64,000 bases of DNA from Omphalotus guepiniiformis. Lineage: Eukaryota; Basidiomycota; Agaricomycetes; Agaricales; Omphalotaceae. Under the pieces are notes generated by a model. The model worked only from the letters and a program-made list of their open reading frames with translations. It ran no database searches and was not told where the DNA came from. Positions 32,790-45,259 of the stretch are shown here, piece after piece (position 1 is the first letter of the stretch; every line of letters starts with the position of its first letter). Both the position numbers and the translations under genes were made by a program. The DNA lies in the NCBI GenBank assembly GCA_028554645.1, contig JAQOOI010000080.1, forward strand, positions 1,488,001-1,552,000. Reading direction: 5' to 3'.

Positions 32790-34093
32790 ATGGTCTCGAT
32801 GGACTTGTTACAGAGTCTTCCATCTTATATGCTTCCCTTTTTCTCCCTGTCATACCCCACCAGTACTCCCCAAAGTCCCGACTCTTTTGTTGACTCTTCC
32901 TACTACAAAACTGGCTCCAAGGACCTATGCTTTGTCGTGACTTGCATCGCTGTCATGGCCCTGCTTCGGGATGTCTTCCGTCTGGGTGTATTCGAACCTT
33001 TTGCGAGATGGAAGCTTTCGAGGGACCTTAGGCACAACTCAAAACGCTCGCGTCAGGCCGTGTCAAATGGTGGTGTGGTACCGACTGCCAATGGAAATGG
33101 TTCGACTGCTCGCAAAGGTGACGCGTTCACAAAAGCTGAGCGTCAGAAAATGCACCGCAGCGTGTTACGATTTGCAGAACAAGGCTGGTCTGCCGTGTAT
33201 TATCCTCTGCAGTGGGGCCTAGGGGTCGTCAGTGTGTTTTCACGCACGTTCACCAACTCTTGCTCACACGATATCTTCTAGTATGTCCACCACAATCTCC
33301 CAACTAGATTACTTGACCCCGTCGATGTATGGGTCAACTATCCTCATACCACCCTAGCTGCTCCCGTCAAGTTTTACTACCTTACCCAGTTTGCCTTTTA
33401 TCTGCACCAAATGCTAATTCTCAATGCCGAAGCTCGACGAAAGGATCATGTCCAAATGATGGCACATCATATTATTACTGTCTTCCTCATGGGCATGAGC
33501 TACTTCTACAACCTCACCCGTATCGGATGTTTGATTACGGTCTTGATGGATTGGTGCGACATATTTCTGCCAGTAAGACACCTCCCTTTTTACAAGTTCT
33601 AGGCTTATACACCCCTCGTCTAGCTGGCCAAAATGTTGCGTTATTTGGCACTACCTCAAATTTACCCCGATATAACATTTGGCATATTCATGCTATCTTG
33701 GCTCATTACACGACATATATTATTCATCTTCGTCATCTATTCTGCTTTACACGACGTTCCACGAGTACTACCTTACGACTGGGATCCAGCGCGGGGATTC
33801 TACCTCAGCCAAGGATCATTTTCTATGTTCATAATTTGCCTGATTGCTCTAGAGGTTGTCCATTTTGATTCATCTTGAAAAGCTGGGAGTTGACGAAAGC
33901 TTATTTAGATTCTTCAAATGATCTGGGGTTGGATGATTTTCCGGGTTGCATGGCGCGTAGTTGTTTCTGGCGCTGGCGCCTCAGATGACAGAAGTGATGA
34001 TGAGGGGTCTGTCTTGTTTTCTGGACATATTCGGACTTTGTACTGACCCAGGCTTCTTCTCTTAGTGACGATACAGCAGACAAGGACGACTAG
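32790..34093 (+). CDS. LAG1: LAG1-type ceramide synthase (TLC domain)
   Basis: Four or five exons give about 380 residues. The N-terminus begins MVSMDLLQSLPSYMLPFFSL, followed by a membrane segment (CFVVTCIAVMALLRDVF). The linker holds FTKAERQKMHRSVLRFAEQ. The TLC domain shows VDVWVNYPHTTLAAPVKFYY, FAFYLHQMLILNAEARRKDH, the catalytic Lag motif HHIITVFLMGMSYFYNLTRI, and VLMDWCDIFLPLAKMLRYL. Further spans include FGIFMLSWLITRHILFIFV and SMFIICLIALEILQMIWGWM. The acidic tail either ends at a TAG at 34091-34093 after a last intron, giving DEGDDTADKDD, or at a TGA near 34043 if that intron is retained. It N-acylates sphingoid bases in the ER. Confidence 0.9.
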
Positions 34094-34461
34094 TATTAGT
34101 GCCCTTGCTACAGGAGTATCTTGTAAATCGCTACAGCGACGTGTATAACACAAGTTAGGCTAGTCGTTTACTTGTCTACGTAGCTAGCTGTCTCACGTTG
34201 AACAAGTACCAACGTCTCCCACTGCGGAAACTCATGAAATGGTTGTACATGTACTTCCTTAGTATGATTTTTACGCGACTATACTTAAAGTTTAACGTGC
34301 TGTGACGAAGTCATGTGACAGGGTAACAGCTCTTTCCTTATCCAGAGCATCTGCACGTCCAGTACATTCGCCGCAGTGACTCGTATATTGATAAGTCGGA
34401 CGTGTGTAACTGCCTACTGCTCTCCTACATTCATTTACTCTCTATATAATATTCCGCCGCA
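34094..34461. other. Intergenic region upstream of SNF7
   Basis: About 370 bases between LAG1 and SNF7, both on the plus strand. A TATA-like TCTATATAATATT lies directly before the SNF7 start, too close to be a normally spaced TATA box unless the leader is very short. Nothing else is supported. Confidence 0.45.
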
Positions 34462-35340
34462 ATGTCCTTTATGAGCTGGTTCGGTGCTCGACGAGACCCT
34501 AAGCAAGAGGCCAGAAATGCTATCGTCACCCTCCGGCAGCAACTTCAGATGATCGAGAAGAAGGAGGAGTACTTGCAGAAGAAGATTGACGAGGAATTGA
34601 GAAAGGCAAAGGCGAACGCGGTCACGAACAAGGCAGGTGAGACTTCAAAATCTTTTCCCAACGAGTTGGAACTAGTCTCACTAGACCATGGATCTACTTC
34701 ACTTCAATAGTGGCCACTGCAGCTCTAAAGCGCAAGAGAGCAAGTGAGCTGGAACTGGATAGACTGGGGGGCACTCGTTTGCAATTGGAAATGCAAGTGA
34801 ATACGCTGGAGTCCGCTAATCTGAATGCGGAGACGATGGCGGCCATGAAGAAGGCTTCGGATGCTCTGAAAGTGATACACGGTAACATGTAAGCACCCGC
34901 TCGTCCTTCAATGAGGACAACATTCTAACTCTCGAGCTTCGAAGGACGGTGGATAAAGTCGATGCCACAATGAACGCCGTACACGAGCAGCGCGCAGTAG
35001 CAGAAGAGATCGCTGAAATTATCTCAGCTCCTCAGGGAGAAATGGGTTTGGACGATGTGCGTTTCAATAAACCCCTTCATTTGTATCAGTCATTAATGCC
35101 GTCGTGTCCAGGAGGAGCTACTAGCAGAGCTCAACGAGCTAGAACAAGAGCAGTTGGATGAGCGGTTAGCAGGGGCTGAACATGTCCCATTGCATCAGCC
35201 AGAGACAAGGGTGGATGCCGGTGCGTACTTCACTGTTCTTTCTCTCCTCATGCTCATCCGACATGTTAGGTCGGCATCAAGAAGCGGAAGCCGACGAAGA
35301 GGCGGAACTTCGACAATTGCAAGCATCGCTGGCCATGTAG
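34462..35340 (+). CDS. SNF7: SNF7/VPS32, ESCRT-III subunit
   Basis: Five exons give about 220 residues. Exon 1 starts MSFMSWFGARRDPKQEARNA and continues IVTLRQQLQMIEKKEEYLQK, the basic first helix of ESCRT-III. The second exon gives AALKRKRASELELDRLGGTR and LQLEMQVNTLESAN. Later exons give VDKVDATMNAVHEQRAVAEE, ISAPQG, ELLAELNELEQEQLDERL and a C-terminal EAELRQLQASLAM before TAG. Net charge runs from basic to acidic as in the family. Snf7 is the main filament former for multivesicular body sorting and membrane scission. Confidence 0.93.
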
Positions 35341-35780
35341 AGATGTCCTCGGTGCTATGCTGCTCTTGGTTGTTACTCTCTCCTTTTGTATTTTCATTCA
35401 CTTTCCTTGCACTGTAATCTGTCTTCATTATTCATTTGTTTCGTATACTTACCAATGGTCAATGAGATTGTCTATAATACAAGCGTCGTCCAGGAACTGG
35501 CATAGCATGTAGTGGCATAGATTGTACATCAATCCTGAGTCAAGTCTGCCATCAGAGTAGAATGGATTACGGTATATTTAAGCTCATTGAGACACACAGC
35601 AAGGGTAGACGAAAGGAAGATGGAGTAGGTTGTACATGGCGCTTTAAATTAAGTGGATACGATGCCCTAGAACGTATTGCGATGGTATCTGTTGAATGCC
35701 TGCAGTGAGTTGCGACTGTAAATGCGAAGGAATATGACGCCCAAAATAAGAGAAAATAATTCTAGAAAACATGCTTCATC
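35341..35780. other. Intergenic region between convergent genes
   Basis: About 440 bases between SNF7 and NEM1, whose 3' ends face each other. No supported exon or repeat. Confidence 0.45.
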
Positions 35781-37179
35781 TTATGAATATCCTCCACCAC
35801 CAGCAGTCCGAAGTCCCAAAACCCGGCGAACATCAGAAGTAAATCGTAAAGAATCAAGAACAGGCAGCAAGTCCAATAATGCCTCGTCTGAAGGATCATG
35901 AGTCCAACCTTCTATGGGTATCCCATTCGCTGTTAGAAGCGTCAGAAGATGACAATTCTTTGAATCAAGAGTTGGGCTAACCTTCGTTGACTCTGTAAGA
36001 TATCGGGGAGTTGTCAATGAGACAAACTCGTGCAAGGTCTGGTTCAATCTTCGCAAGGTCCTTCGTGAAAGATCCGTCCGGTAAACGAGTACATGAATCT
36101 CGAAACAGCCGGTGGGTGAGCATTCCTCTGCCAGCATCCAACCAATCAATGACCGGATCTGCGTACTCTTGCATAGATGCAGTGAATATTACGAGCGTAT
36201 ACCAGCCAGATACCTGAGGGCAATCAGAATGTAGAACAAGTGTCAGAGGTAGCACACGCACTGTACGAAGAAAGAAGTCCACGAAAGGTCTTTTGTATAC
36301 GTGGTATAGAGTGCTCTTTTCTCCAAGCACAACCTCTACGACATGACCTGTACTACCTCTCCGAGACCCGAAGGGATTGAAGCCAAAGAAGCCTGAGCTA
36401 TTTGTTGCGGGAATCGGTCTCGATGTGGAATGTATGAGAGTTTCATCGAGATCAAGCACAAGGGTCTTTTGTGAAAGGAATGGTGTCTTTCGCGTCGAAA
36501 GCACTGGAGTAGATGATCGAGGAGTACTAGCAGCGGAGTCAGTTAAACTAACAGCAATACAGTGTTGTATGGGAGGTTGGGGAGGTTGGAGATGACGTGA
36601 AGATGTTGGATCGGTGTCGGGCGGAGGATCGAGAGTTAACGGGTCGGAATTAGAGCGAATGGGAAATTGAGACGTCGGGCTACGAGCTGTAAGCGGAGTA
36701 GAGGTCGACTCATCGTCAGAACTCTCGTCAATGGATGGTGATTTCTCCTGCGGCGGTGTGACAATGATCTCTGCACGCCTTCCTAACTGACATGTTTCGA
36801 CGAAAGCAACCCAAGCGTTACGAAAAGTGTCCCAGGCCAGAACTAAAAGCCGAAGAAAGAATATCCTGCTAATGATGGACTCTGCGCACGATTGAGGCAA
36901 AGCCGCAGTCTCCTTAGAGACAGAAGTGGTGGGTTCGAATGGTAAGTGAGTGGCGCTGGGCGACGAGAACGAACGCTTGGGGATGCGCGACGAGCTCGAC
37001 GCCGGAGCAAAGAGAAACGAGCTAGCTGACCACGTCTTGAATCGTTTCTGAGGACGATTGTCTGGAGAAAGAGAAGAAAGAGAATTATATGGGTCATCCT
37101 CAGCGGATGGGGTTGATGGAGGTGTCTTTGGGGAAGCCAGCACGTCAAACTGACGAGAGAGATATGTCAGAGAATTCAT
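35781..37179 (-). CDS. NEM1: NEM1-type FCP1/NIF phosphatase
   Basis: Three or four exons give about 430 residues. The N-terminal 300 residues are mostly disordered (Ser/Pro/Thr-rich) with one membrane segment ([20 protein letters not shown]). The catalytic FCP1 homology domain begins [17 protein letters not shown], the DxDxT nucleophile motif. It continues [35 protein letters not shown] and [19 protein letters not shown]. The last exon gives [20 protein letters not shown] and [20 protein letters not shown]. This matches Nem1 (metazoan CTDNEP1), the ER/nuclear-envelope phosphatase that with Spo7 activates the lipin Pah1. Exon 1 of about 300 codons is unusually long for this window. Confidence 0.9.
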
Positions 37180-38268
37180 CTCTTACTCCTCTCGTCGCCA
37201 GCGTCGCACCCTTCCTGCGAGATATGTTGAAGGAGATATGTTGGAGTAATATGGTGAATGCACGAAGTAAACAGCAATCACACCAGAATTCTAACCAAGA
37301 TGCCCATGCTCGCACACACGCGACGCAGCTTACACTCCTTCTATAAGGCGCAATCACTTTTATTATGTCCGTCAATTACTCGCGCTACTCGCTAAACAAA
37401 TATCAAAATAATCGTACATGTACAGGTAATCATACATCCTGTTGTACACTCAGTCGTAAATCATACACCATTCAATGCTTTCCAGGCAGTCCATATCCAT
37501 ATCGTACAAACTGAATTTCTAAACAAAATATTCAGCAATGGCCAGCACGCATATATGAGATCGAGCCGACCGGGTACTGCGTAGTCTCGGCGCGCGGTAA
37601 TGCTACCCCGAGACGCCTTCGTCGAGGTAGGGCATTTGGTTTGTGCACGGCTGTCGAGCTTCTGTTGCTTCCAGCTGAGAAAGGCGAGATAAAAGCAAAT
37701 TGAAATGAACGACGCACGTTTGTATCTCTTCGTTTCTTACTTCCACCTTACGAGATGAAGGTGTAGATAGTAGATCATGTGCATCACCATTTGTCGTCGG
37801 TGATCTGGAGTTCCAAAGAACATAGGCTGTCTGATGAGATAGGTATCTTGAAGGTAAACCCAGGTATATGGGACCAGTATGGGACCAGAGTTATGCGCTT
37901 ACGTGGGCGACGACAGCTGCCCCAGCTATCGATATCAAAGCGGTTACAAGAGGCCCTGGAGGCCCTCTAGCAGTATGAGACCCATAGCCTCTGGACAGTA
38001 TAGTTGGAACAGCGAGTGTTCCGGTTCGATGGCGAACTTTCATATGCGTTGCGCTCAGCATGAAGCAGACGAGAAGGTGAATGAATCAACGGGCTGAACC
38101 TGTGGGACCATATATTGGCAGAGGTCAAGACTAGAACTGATGGTCCTTACTGCCTGGAATGAGCTGGGCAGTTGAGCGCAACCTGAAGTGTGATGCTTCA
38201 AACCGTTCTAGAACAGCATGAGACTCGGATCTAGCATTCTTCGTGCGACTCCGTTATATGTGAGAGTT
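37180..38268. other. Long intergenic region, no gene seen
   Basis: About 1.1 kb between NEM1 (start side) and the first MFS gene (stop side). Short frames occur on both strands, but none has codon bias, splice-linked continuation or a recognisable family. Small internal direct repeats (GGACCAGTATGGGACCAG, GAGGCCCTGGAGGCCCTC) are visible near 37870 and 37950. It presumably includes the NEM1 promoter. A non-coding RNA cannot be ruled out. Confidence 0.5.
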
Positions 38269-40331
38269 TTATACGATATACCGGAATCCTTTCACCTTCA
38301 CTCCTTTCACCTCTTCCTCTTCATCAAAATGTTTGTTAAGCGACGTGAGATGTAGCTTGAACACCCAACACATGATAATTGCAACCCCGGAACAAGCAAT
38401 ACATATACCGTAGGAGTTGCGATACGTTGGACCCCATGCCGTCGGAAAGACATAGCTGGATACGCCCACCTCATATGTAAGTTGCAACTCATACAAAGCT
38501 AGAAGGAAAGACATAGGATCCGGCAACGTTCCCAAGTTGGGAGAATGCATTCATCAGCGCGAGAGCAACAGCACGTTTGGACGGTGGACGCGGGAAAGAG
38601 TTGCTCATCCAGGCATATAGAACTACGAATCCTGCGTAGGACTGCGCCATCAAGAAACTGAAAGTGTATCAAATATCAGGAATTCTGAGAGCAATAGGCC
38701 AACTCACAGTGAGACATAGCGAGCTGCAGTATTCATTGTGCTGATGGCGATGATGAATCCAATAATACCTAGAAAGAACGACGATACGATGTGATAGAAT
38801 CGTTCTTGAGTCTGGTCAGAATGCCTAAATGAATTTCAGTATCGGATGTCAGAGGTTCGAGTGTTCACTCGTCGTACCGCGACCAGAAAAATGCAAAAAT
38901 TGTAGTAAAAGCAAATGGCGGAGCACATAGCAGAAGTGTCACTGTGTTGTTGAAACCCATGGTGGCGCTCAATGTTGGGAAATAGGCGTTGAAAGAAAGT
39001 GCCGCGACTTGTGCCGTCAGTGCAAACGCGAGCCACCAGACTTTCCAGTCACTGATCGCCTGCCAAAGACCAGATGTTTGGCCTCCAACCTCGGTTTCAT
39101 TCTGATCCCCAACACCAACATCTTCTTCCATCCTCTGCAGGGCTAATTTCCGTTCTAGAGGTGTGAGCCATTTGGTCGTAGCAGGAAAGTCTGGTAAGAT
39201 GAAGATGGCACAGATTGCGATGAAGACAGTAAGCGAGCCTTCGATGAAAAAAAGCCATCTATGTAAGTCAATCGTTGATTGTTGATAAGGAAACTTGGTG
39301 CTAAAACGAATGACGTAGAATCTCACCTCCAAGCAGCATGGCCAAGAACACCCTGCATTCCACTTAGTATACCGGAAGCCATGAGTGCACCTGGAAAGAC
39401 AGAGTTTAAAAAAGTGTCACAAAGCGTTTAATGACTAGCTCACCGAACGCATTAGAAATCAAGTTGCCGCAGTATAGAACAGCAGTTCGTAGACCTATCT
39501 CTTCACGTTTATACCACTGTACTCGATGCTTAGTATTGGAGCACAAAATGTGCCAGAACGCGCTCACTTTTGACAACAGAAACAAAGCCCCAGGAAAGAA
39601 TGCGGCTTCGACAAATCCAAGGAAAAACCTCGTGAGAAGAGCCCCCACAAAGCTGGAACAAGATTAGTATGTATAAACATTCAGCTGAGTTACTCACTTC
39701 TTGGTTATACCTATGTCGTTTATGATCAGTATAGCTAAAAAGAGCGATCGGAAGACATCCTACCAGTCAAACACGACATCGTTCCCCACACGATCATACA
39801 GCAGGGAAGGTATAAAGACGGCTTGCCGATATGATTCAAGAGCATATTCCTAATCCAAAAGATCCAGGCGCAGTTGAGATATTAATGCCATAGAGGAACT
39901 CACGAAGGAATTTGCATTAAAATGTATCCGACGTATAAGATTGAGAGAAGAGTAGCAAATTCTTGGCCCTCGAGATGAAGATCGACTTCGAACCCTCGCA
40001 AACGTGCTGCACTAAAGGAGGTTGAGCCAAGAGTATTGGATCGTCGAGGCAAGATATACCCGGCATTATTCCTGTCGATCTGTGCAGATCAGTGAGTACG
40101 AGGGAAGCGAGAGAAAGAAAGCATCACACTCACATAATTAAGGATGTAAATGAATATCATGATGCTCATTCGAACATCGATCTTCCATAGCAGTTTGCGC
40201 TCCAGTGCCAATCGTGCTTGATGTCCACCATATTCTGCATCAGGATCTGTCTCCCGGTCCTTTGGAAAAGAGCTGGATTGATTGTTCTTCTCTGCAGCTT
40301 TTTCCTCGTCAGGAAGTGGAGACAGCGACAT
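38269..40331 (-). CDS. MFS transporter, Dal5/anion:cation symporter family (copy 1)
   Basis: About ten exons give about 500 residues with twelve predicted spans. The N-terminal cytoplasmic tail (MSLSPLPDEEKAAEKNNQSS) leads to ALERKLLWKIDVRMSIMIFI and YILNYIDRNN. The Dal5-type signature TRFFLGFVEAAFFPGALFLL and WYKREEIGLRTAVLYCGNLI follow. Later comes AAWRWLFFIEGSLTVFIAIC, IFILPDFPATTKWLTPLERK, SFNAYFPTLSATMGFNNTVT and the last exon SYVFPTAWGPTYRNSYGICI, ending VKGFRYIV. Family members take up allantoate, nicotinate, pantothenate and similar acids; the substrate cannot be told. A second, clearly related copy lies at 43256-45259 on the other strand. Confidence 0.9.
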
Positions 40332-40614
40332 GATGACCAACAACAATGCCAGCCAGTCTCTCTTTGGATTCGCTCTGGGAATATATATTGCGGGCCATGT
40401 CAAGTGGAAGTTTATGTGGGGAATTATTCGGAGAATCGGAACTGAGAAGGCTGAAGAAAGCCACGTGATAGAAACGCGTCCTCAGTTACTCACGTGTCTA
40501 TCGTGTCCGTTGATTCATCCTGCTGCAGCCGCCAATTGTATTCACGTCCAAGCTCAAGCTCAAGTTCTATATCTCCTCTCTTTCACAGAATTGAGCTCCG
40601 TTTTCTTCTCTTGA

Positions 40615-41423
40615 ATGGAACACGATCTTGACATAGAAAACTTCATCGGCTCTCTTCCGGTTCTCGACGACCATCTTGTACCCTCCGAAGATTCTTGTCC
40701 AATATGTTTGGTTTCCTTCAACGAGATCCTTAGCGACGTGTCAGAGGCAGATTCAAGCTCCATCTTTGGTGTTACAAAACTAGATATTTGTGGCCATCTA
40801 TTCTGCCGAAGAGAGTGCGTCAAATCCTCTACAAATGCACCGATAACCCCTAACTTTCTGTATAGTCTGATAGAGTGGATTCGAAGCATGGTATAGAATA
40901 ATTCTGGTCTACCAAACTTTTCATTGACCTTATTTCGATTCCTTTCAATAGCATGGTAGCTGTCCCTCCTGCCGGCGCTGTTTCCTGGATATCCGGCCGC
41001 CTTCCGAGTCAGACGGCGAATCCTCCGATGGTGGCGAATATATTCCGAATGAAGAGGAAGAGGACGAAGAAGACTCATTTATGATTGATACCGATGGTTT
41101 CACCGATGCAGACGACTTCGACATCGAGATGGATGACGTAAACTCAGACCTGTATCAGGACTTTGATGCTGAATTCGAGAGCGATGGCATGGATGCTAGC
41201 TCCGAATGGGGACTTACGGATGGTGACTCGCTATCTTACTCTGAAGGAGATGCCAGTCTTGAGAGCGTGGAAGTGTTTCAAGGGCAAGACGGTACGATGC
41301 ATATCAGCTCCGTAAACTCCAGATATTCTGATTTTTTTTTGTGGAACAGATGCTGGTGTCGTTGTTCATGGAGAGACAGAAGTCGAAGATTCTGTTCAGG
41401 ACGTATTCGAGGAACCAAAATGA
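40615..41423 (+). CDS. RING-finger (C3HC4) protein with acidic tail
   Basis: Four exons give about 220 residues. The N-terminus (MEHDLDIENFIGSLPVLDD) precedes a C3HC4 RING: CPIC, then a long loop to KLDICGHLFCRRD, LIEWIRSMHGSCPSCRR. The remainder is strongly acidic (NEEEEDEEDSFMIDTDGF) and ends DVFEEPK before TGA at 41421-41423. The RING suggests an E3 ubiquitin ligase, but target and partner are unknown. The RING core resembles that of the gene at 53586, including the FCRRD-x-WI-x-SCPxCRR spacing. It is divergent from the first MFS gene (283 bp between starts). Confidence 0.8.
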
Positions 41424-41522
41424 AATTGGATTTCCGTTGACATTATTTATTCTTCACCACTCGAGAATGTATGTAAGACTTAGATCATTCGATTTTGTAT
41501 TGATAGAGGAGTTTAATTTCAA

Positions 41523-43199
41523 CTACAATCCTTGGATAATGGTATCGACAGATGCACTTTCTCTGTTCTCCTTCCATACACCGGTAAACTTCCCGCTCCA
41601 TCTAGTTCCTTTACCGCCGCCTTTCACAGCCAACTGGGATTTCAGAGCATCTCCTGCTGCTTTGACGACTTTTTCGTCGGATCCAATTATCATGACGACA
41701 GTCGTACTGCTTCCTGTTTGGATAGATGGAGAGGACGACATGACGATCAGGTGAGCTTTCAATGCCGCAGACGCATCGGAGGAGTAAGCAGTCGAGATTG
41801 CAGAGAAGAGACCCAATGGGTTCGTACTATCCTCGGTCCGATGAAGATGCTTCTTAAAAATCGTATTTTCGGGTAGAGAGATAGCTTCAGAGCTTAGTCT
41901 ATTGCTGATTAGGGTTGCCAATTCAAGTTCAAGGTCTCCGACCCGTTTCTCTGCTTTCTTCCGCTCATCTACCACTTGTGACACTCGTTCCGGAACCAGC
42001 GGAGCTCCACAGCTCAGAATTGAGGCTGCATTGGTGAGAAAAGAGTGAGTGGACGTGAGGTGAGTGATGAGCCGGGGGCCCGAGAGAAAATATAGACGGG
42101 CAGAGGTCGTGTTCGAGCGAGACAGCGCATCGACATGAGGAAGTAGAAACAACTGAAGGTTGTGAATACTAGGCAAGTGAGTACCACAACATCTGAAAAG
42201 ATGATATCAGTATAACATATCACGGAACGATGAGTGGCTCACGCATGGATTTCTATCGACACCATCAATAACAACGACCCGCTTGACGCCACCGGTGTAA
42301 TCGTCAGGTAAGCCTTTTCCAACAGTGCGACCGCTGGCAAGTTTTGCCACGTCTTGCTCCTTATCCTTGTCGAGTTCCTCTACTTCGACATATACTTTTC
42401 GACCCTCGAACACCAATTTATTTGCTTCGGTCTGAACAGCGCTGATCTCTTCAGCAGTCATGACTCTAGGGACCTCAACGTAGCACGGTGCAGGATAGTT
42501 TGTAAGTGACCATGAAAGAGTGGGTAAATCTAGGCGAGTCTCTAAGAGGGCGGAAAGAAGATGCTGGGAAGTATGCATGGACATCTGCCAAGACAAAATG
42601 TATATCAGCGCAAAGACGAAGTATGAGTGGGAATGCACTTGCGTGGTCATATCTTCGGTTGTAACCTTCGTCGTCCAAAGCTGAAGTGACCTTTGAACCG
42701 GGAGTGAAAGCGGATAAGGCAGATTCCACGTCTCCATCACTAACGCGAACATAATGCACGGCATGGCCACCGTGTCTTTTGGCCTGAAGAACGGACCAGA
42801 CTTTCCCGTCTGCGGTTACGAGTATACCGGTATCAGTAGGCTGCCCACCTCCTTCAGGAAAGATCACGGTGTCATGCAAGATAACCTCGAGGATAGGATC
42901 ATTAGGCAAAGCGGGAGCAGAAACTGCTTTCTTGGTCTTCTTTGTTGAGGAAGAAGGTGGTGGCTGAGAGACGGTAGAACCGATAACCAAAGTGTCAACT
43001 CGCCGTAAAAGAGGGTCGCCTGGCAAATGATATCTATTAGGATCGACTCAAAGCTAATGAGATACTCTGTACGTTGACAAGCTAGAATTCCTACTGGTAT
43101 AGTTACTTGTGGGTCAGAGGGAATGGTCAGTGTTGGGGATATAATTCTGAGATAGTCCGGAGGTGTAGTTGAGGGTAACAGCAGAGCAGTCGCAGACAT
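41523..43199 (-). CDS. AARSD1: AARSD1-like alanyl-tRNA editing protein
   Basis: Four exons give about 450 residues. The N-terminal beta-barrel part includes VILHDTVIFPEGGGQPTDTG, the signature of free-standing AlaX/AARSD1 proteins. The editing domain carries the zinc ligands in MSMHTSQHLLSALLETRLDL (HxxxH) and, after an intron, CGTHLPSIHNLQLFLLPHV (CxxxH). Also seen are YPAPCYVEVPRVMTAEEI and VKRVVVIDGVDRNPC. The C-terminal third is helical with a Gly-rich segment (KGGGKGTRWSGKF) like the C-Ala domain. It deacylates Ser-tRNA(Ala) in trans. The start codon lies 56 bp from that of the second MFS gene. Confidence 0.9.
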
Positions 43200-43255
43200 G
43201 ATGAGAGATCTAAGCAGATGTTGCGTGAGAATACCTCCTACAAACTCTTCTTTAG

Positions 43256-45259
43256 ATGGCCCACCATGACTCCGCCTTTGTCAGCGATTTGAATGTAAAC
43301 GAAGAGGATAGTCCTCTCTTGTCTCGACGGTTTTCTGGTGAGTATGGTGTTGCATGCATTCCAGTCAGTTGAATTTACAGTACAGTTCAAATTTATCTAA
43401 GTTAACGACCCTGCTCCATCAAACTTTCAAGAAGACCTGGATGCAGATCATGGTGACTTCGGAGGTTCTGATTCAAGGAACGCACTAGAGCGATCGCTTC
43501 TCCGTAAGCTTGATGCACGGATGAGTATTCTTGTTCTGATATATATCCTTAACTGTACGTTGAATGAGTTCGCACTAATCCGAAAATACTAATGAAGTGC
43601 TGTTATGACAGACATCGATAGGAACAATGCCTCGTATGAACCGGTTCTATTTTGCAGGCTGTCGTCCTGATTGCGCTATTTGGCAGCGCTGCCCGGCTGC
43701 GAGGCTTCGAGCAGGACCTCAATTTGGAAGGCTCACAATTTGCTAGCATTCTTTCAATACTGTATGTTGGTTACATTATCATGCAAATTCCCTCGTAAGT
43801 TCGTTCGTCTGGTACTCATTGCCCCAGTGTTTGATACAATACACTTACCAGCAATATGTTCCTAAACTACATTGGAAAACCGTCAATCTATTTGCCTGCC
43901 TGCATGGTTCTTTGGGGATTCATCTCTATTCTAACTGGAGCCGCGACTAAGTAAGTGCACGAGCATAGGTGTCTATCGTATCCTGCAACGACTTCACAGC
44001 TTCTTTGGCGCTCTTTGTACGCGATTCTTCCTGGGGTTCGTTGAAGCAGCTTTCTTTCCTGGAGCCTTGGTAAGGCGTTTTCTAGTTTTTGTGTTGTCTT
44101 CATCCTATATACTTACTCCATTCTCAAGTTCCTTATATCCAAATGGTACAAACGGGATGAGCTCTCACAGAGGACCGCGTATCTAACGTCCGGCAGCTTA
44201 CTCGCGAGCGGCACTGGATCTCTCATTGCCTCTGGAATTCTCGGCGCCATGGATAATGTACTAGGGCTAGCAGCATGGCGATGGCTTTTCTTCGTTGAAG
44301 GTGGTCTGACTGTTTTTGTTGCAATCTGCGCGATCTTCATCCTGCCAGACTTTCCTGAAACATCTCATGGTTGGCTTACTCCTGCTGAGAAAGCCCTTGC
44401 GTTGAGGCGAATGGAGGAAGACAGTCCAAAGGTATTGGTATTGGATTCTGCGGAGAATTCCCAGGTCAGCGGATTATTCATGGCTATGACTGACTGGAAA
44501 GTGTGGTGGCTTGCGGCTACTTTGACCGCTGTGACTGTATCACTCTCCTTCAACGCCTATTTTCCAACTTTGATGGCAACCATTGGGTATAGTCCTACAA
44601 TAACGCTCTTGCTTTGCGCACCTCCATGGTTTCTGGCGACAATAATCGCAATTGCCTTGTCTCGGTATTCGCTGGTTCTGCTTCGTTGTGTTTAAAATGA
44701 ATTGATGAGTTTTAGGCATTCTGACCGGGCTGCTGAGCGTTGTGGACACATAACGTTGTCTATGTGCGGTGGGATCATAGGTTTTGCGCTGGCAATGTTG
44801 ACGATGAACCCATTCATTCGTTACATATCACTGTATGTCGTTCCTGGGGCTTTGCTGATGTTCGAAATATTTATATGAAGTAGATTCTTCATGGCACAAT
44901 CATACGCCGGTCATGTTTGCCTGCTTGCTTGGGCTAGTGGGACTGTAGGCCGCCCACCAGCCAAGCGAGCTGTGGCATTGGCTCTTATAAATACTGTGTC
45001 TTCCTTTGGGAACATATTTGGCTCGTGAGTACGAGTTATCTCTACGCTATGACCGAACTAATTGCTACTCTTTAGATACGCTTGGCCGACGAGATGGGAA
45101 CCAAGTTATTCCAAGTCCTGCGCACTGTGCATTTTCGCCAGTGCTTCAAGTATCGTGATGTGTTGGGCTTTTCGTCGACAGTTAGTGGCCTTGAACGACC
45201 ATGCTGCAAAGAGGGAAAGACAGAATGGAGAAGGAGTGGGACACAGATATCTTCTATAG
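43256..45259 (+). CDS. MFS transporter, Dal5/anion:cation symporter family (copy 2)
   Basis: About nine exons give about 500 residues and twelve spans. It starts MAHHDSAFVSDLNVNEEDSP and continues LERSLLRKLDARMSILVLIY. Matching parts of copy 1 appear in the same order: SILYVGYIIMQIPSNMFLNY, TRFFLGFVEAAFFPGAL, WYKRDELSQRTAYLTSGSLL, AAWRWLFFVEGGLTVFVAIC, IFILPDFPETSHGWLTPAEK, SFNAYFPTLMATIGYSPTIT and GRPPAKRAVALALINTVSSF. The last exon reads YAWPTRWEPSYSKSCALCIF and ends GVGHRYLL before TAG. Substrate unknown within the allantoate/nicotinate-type family. Confidence 0.9.

Noticed and set aside
34441..34453. TATA-like TCTATATAATATT before SNF7
   Set aside because: Only about 10-20 bases before the start codon, too close for a normally positioned TATA box unless the leader is almost absent.
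42014..42223. Minus-strand 69-codon frame within AARSD1
   Set aside because: Out of frame with the editing-domain exons and overlapping the CGTH exon.
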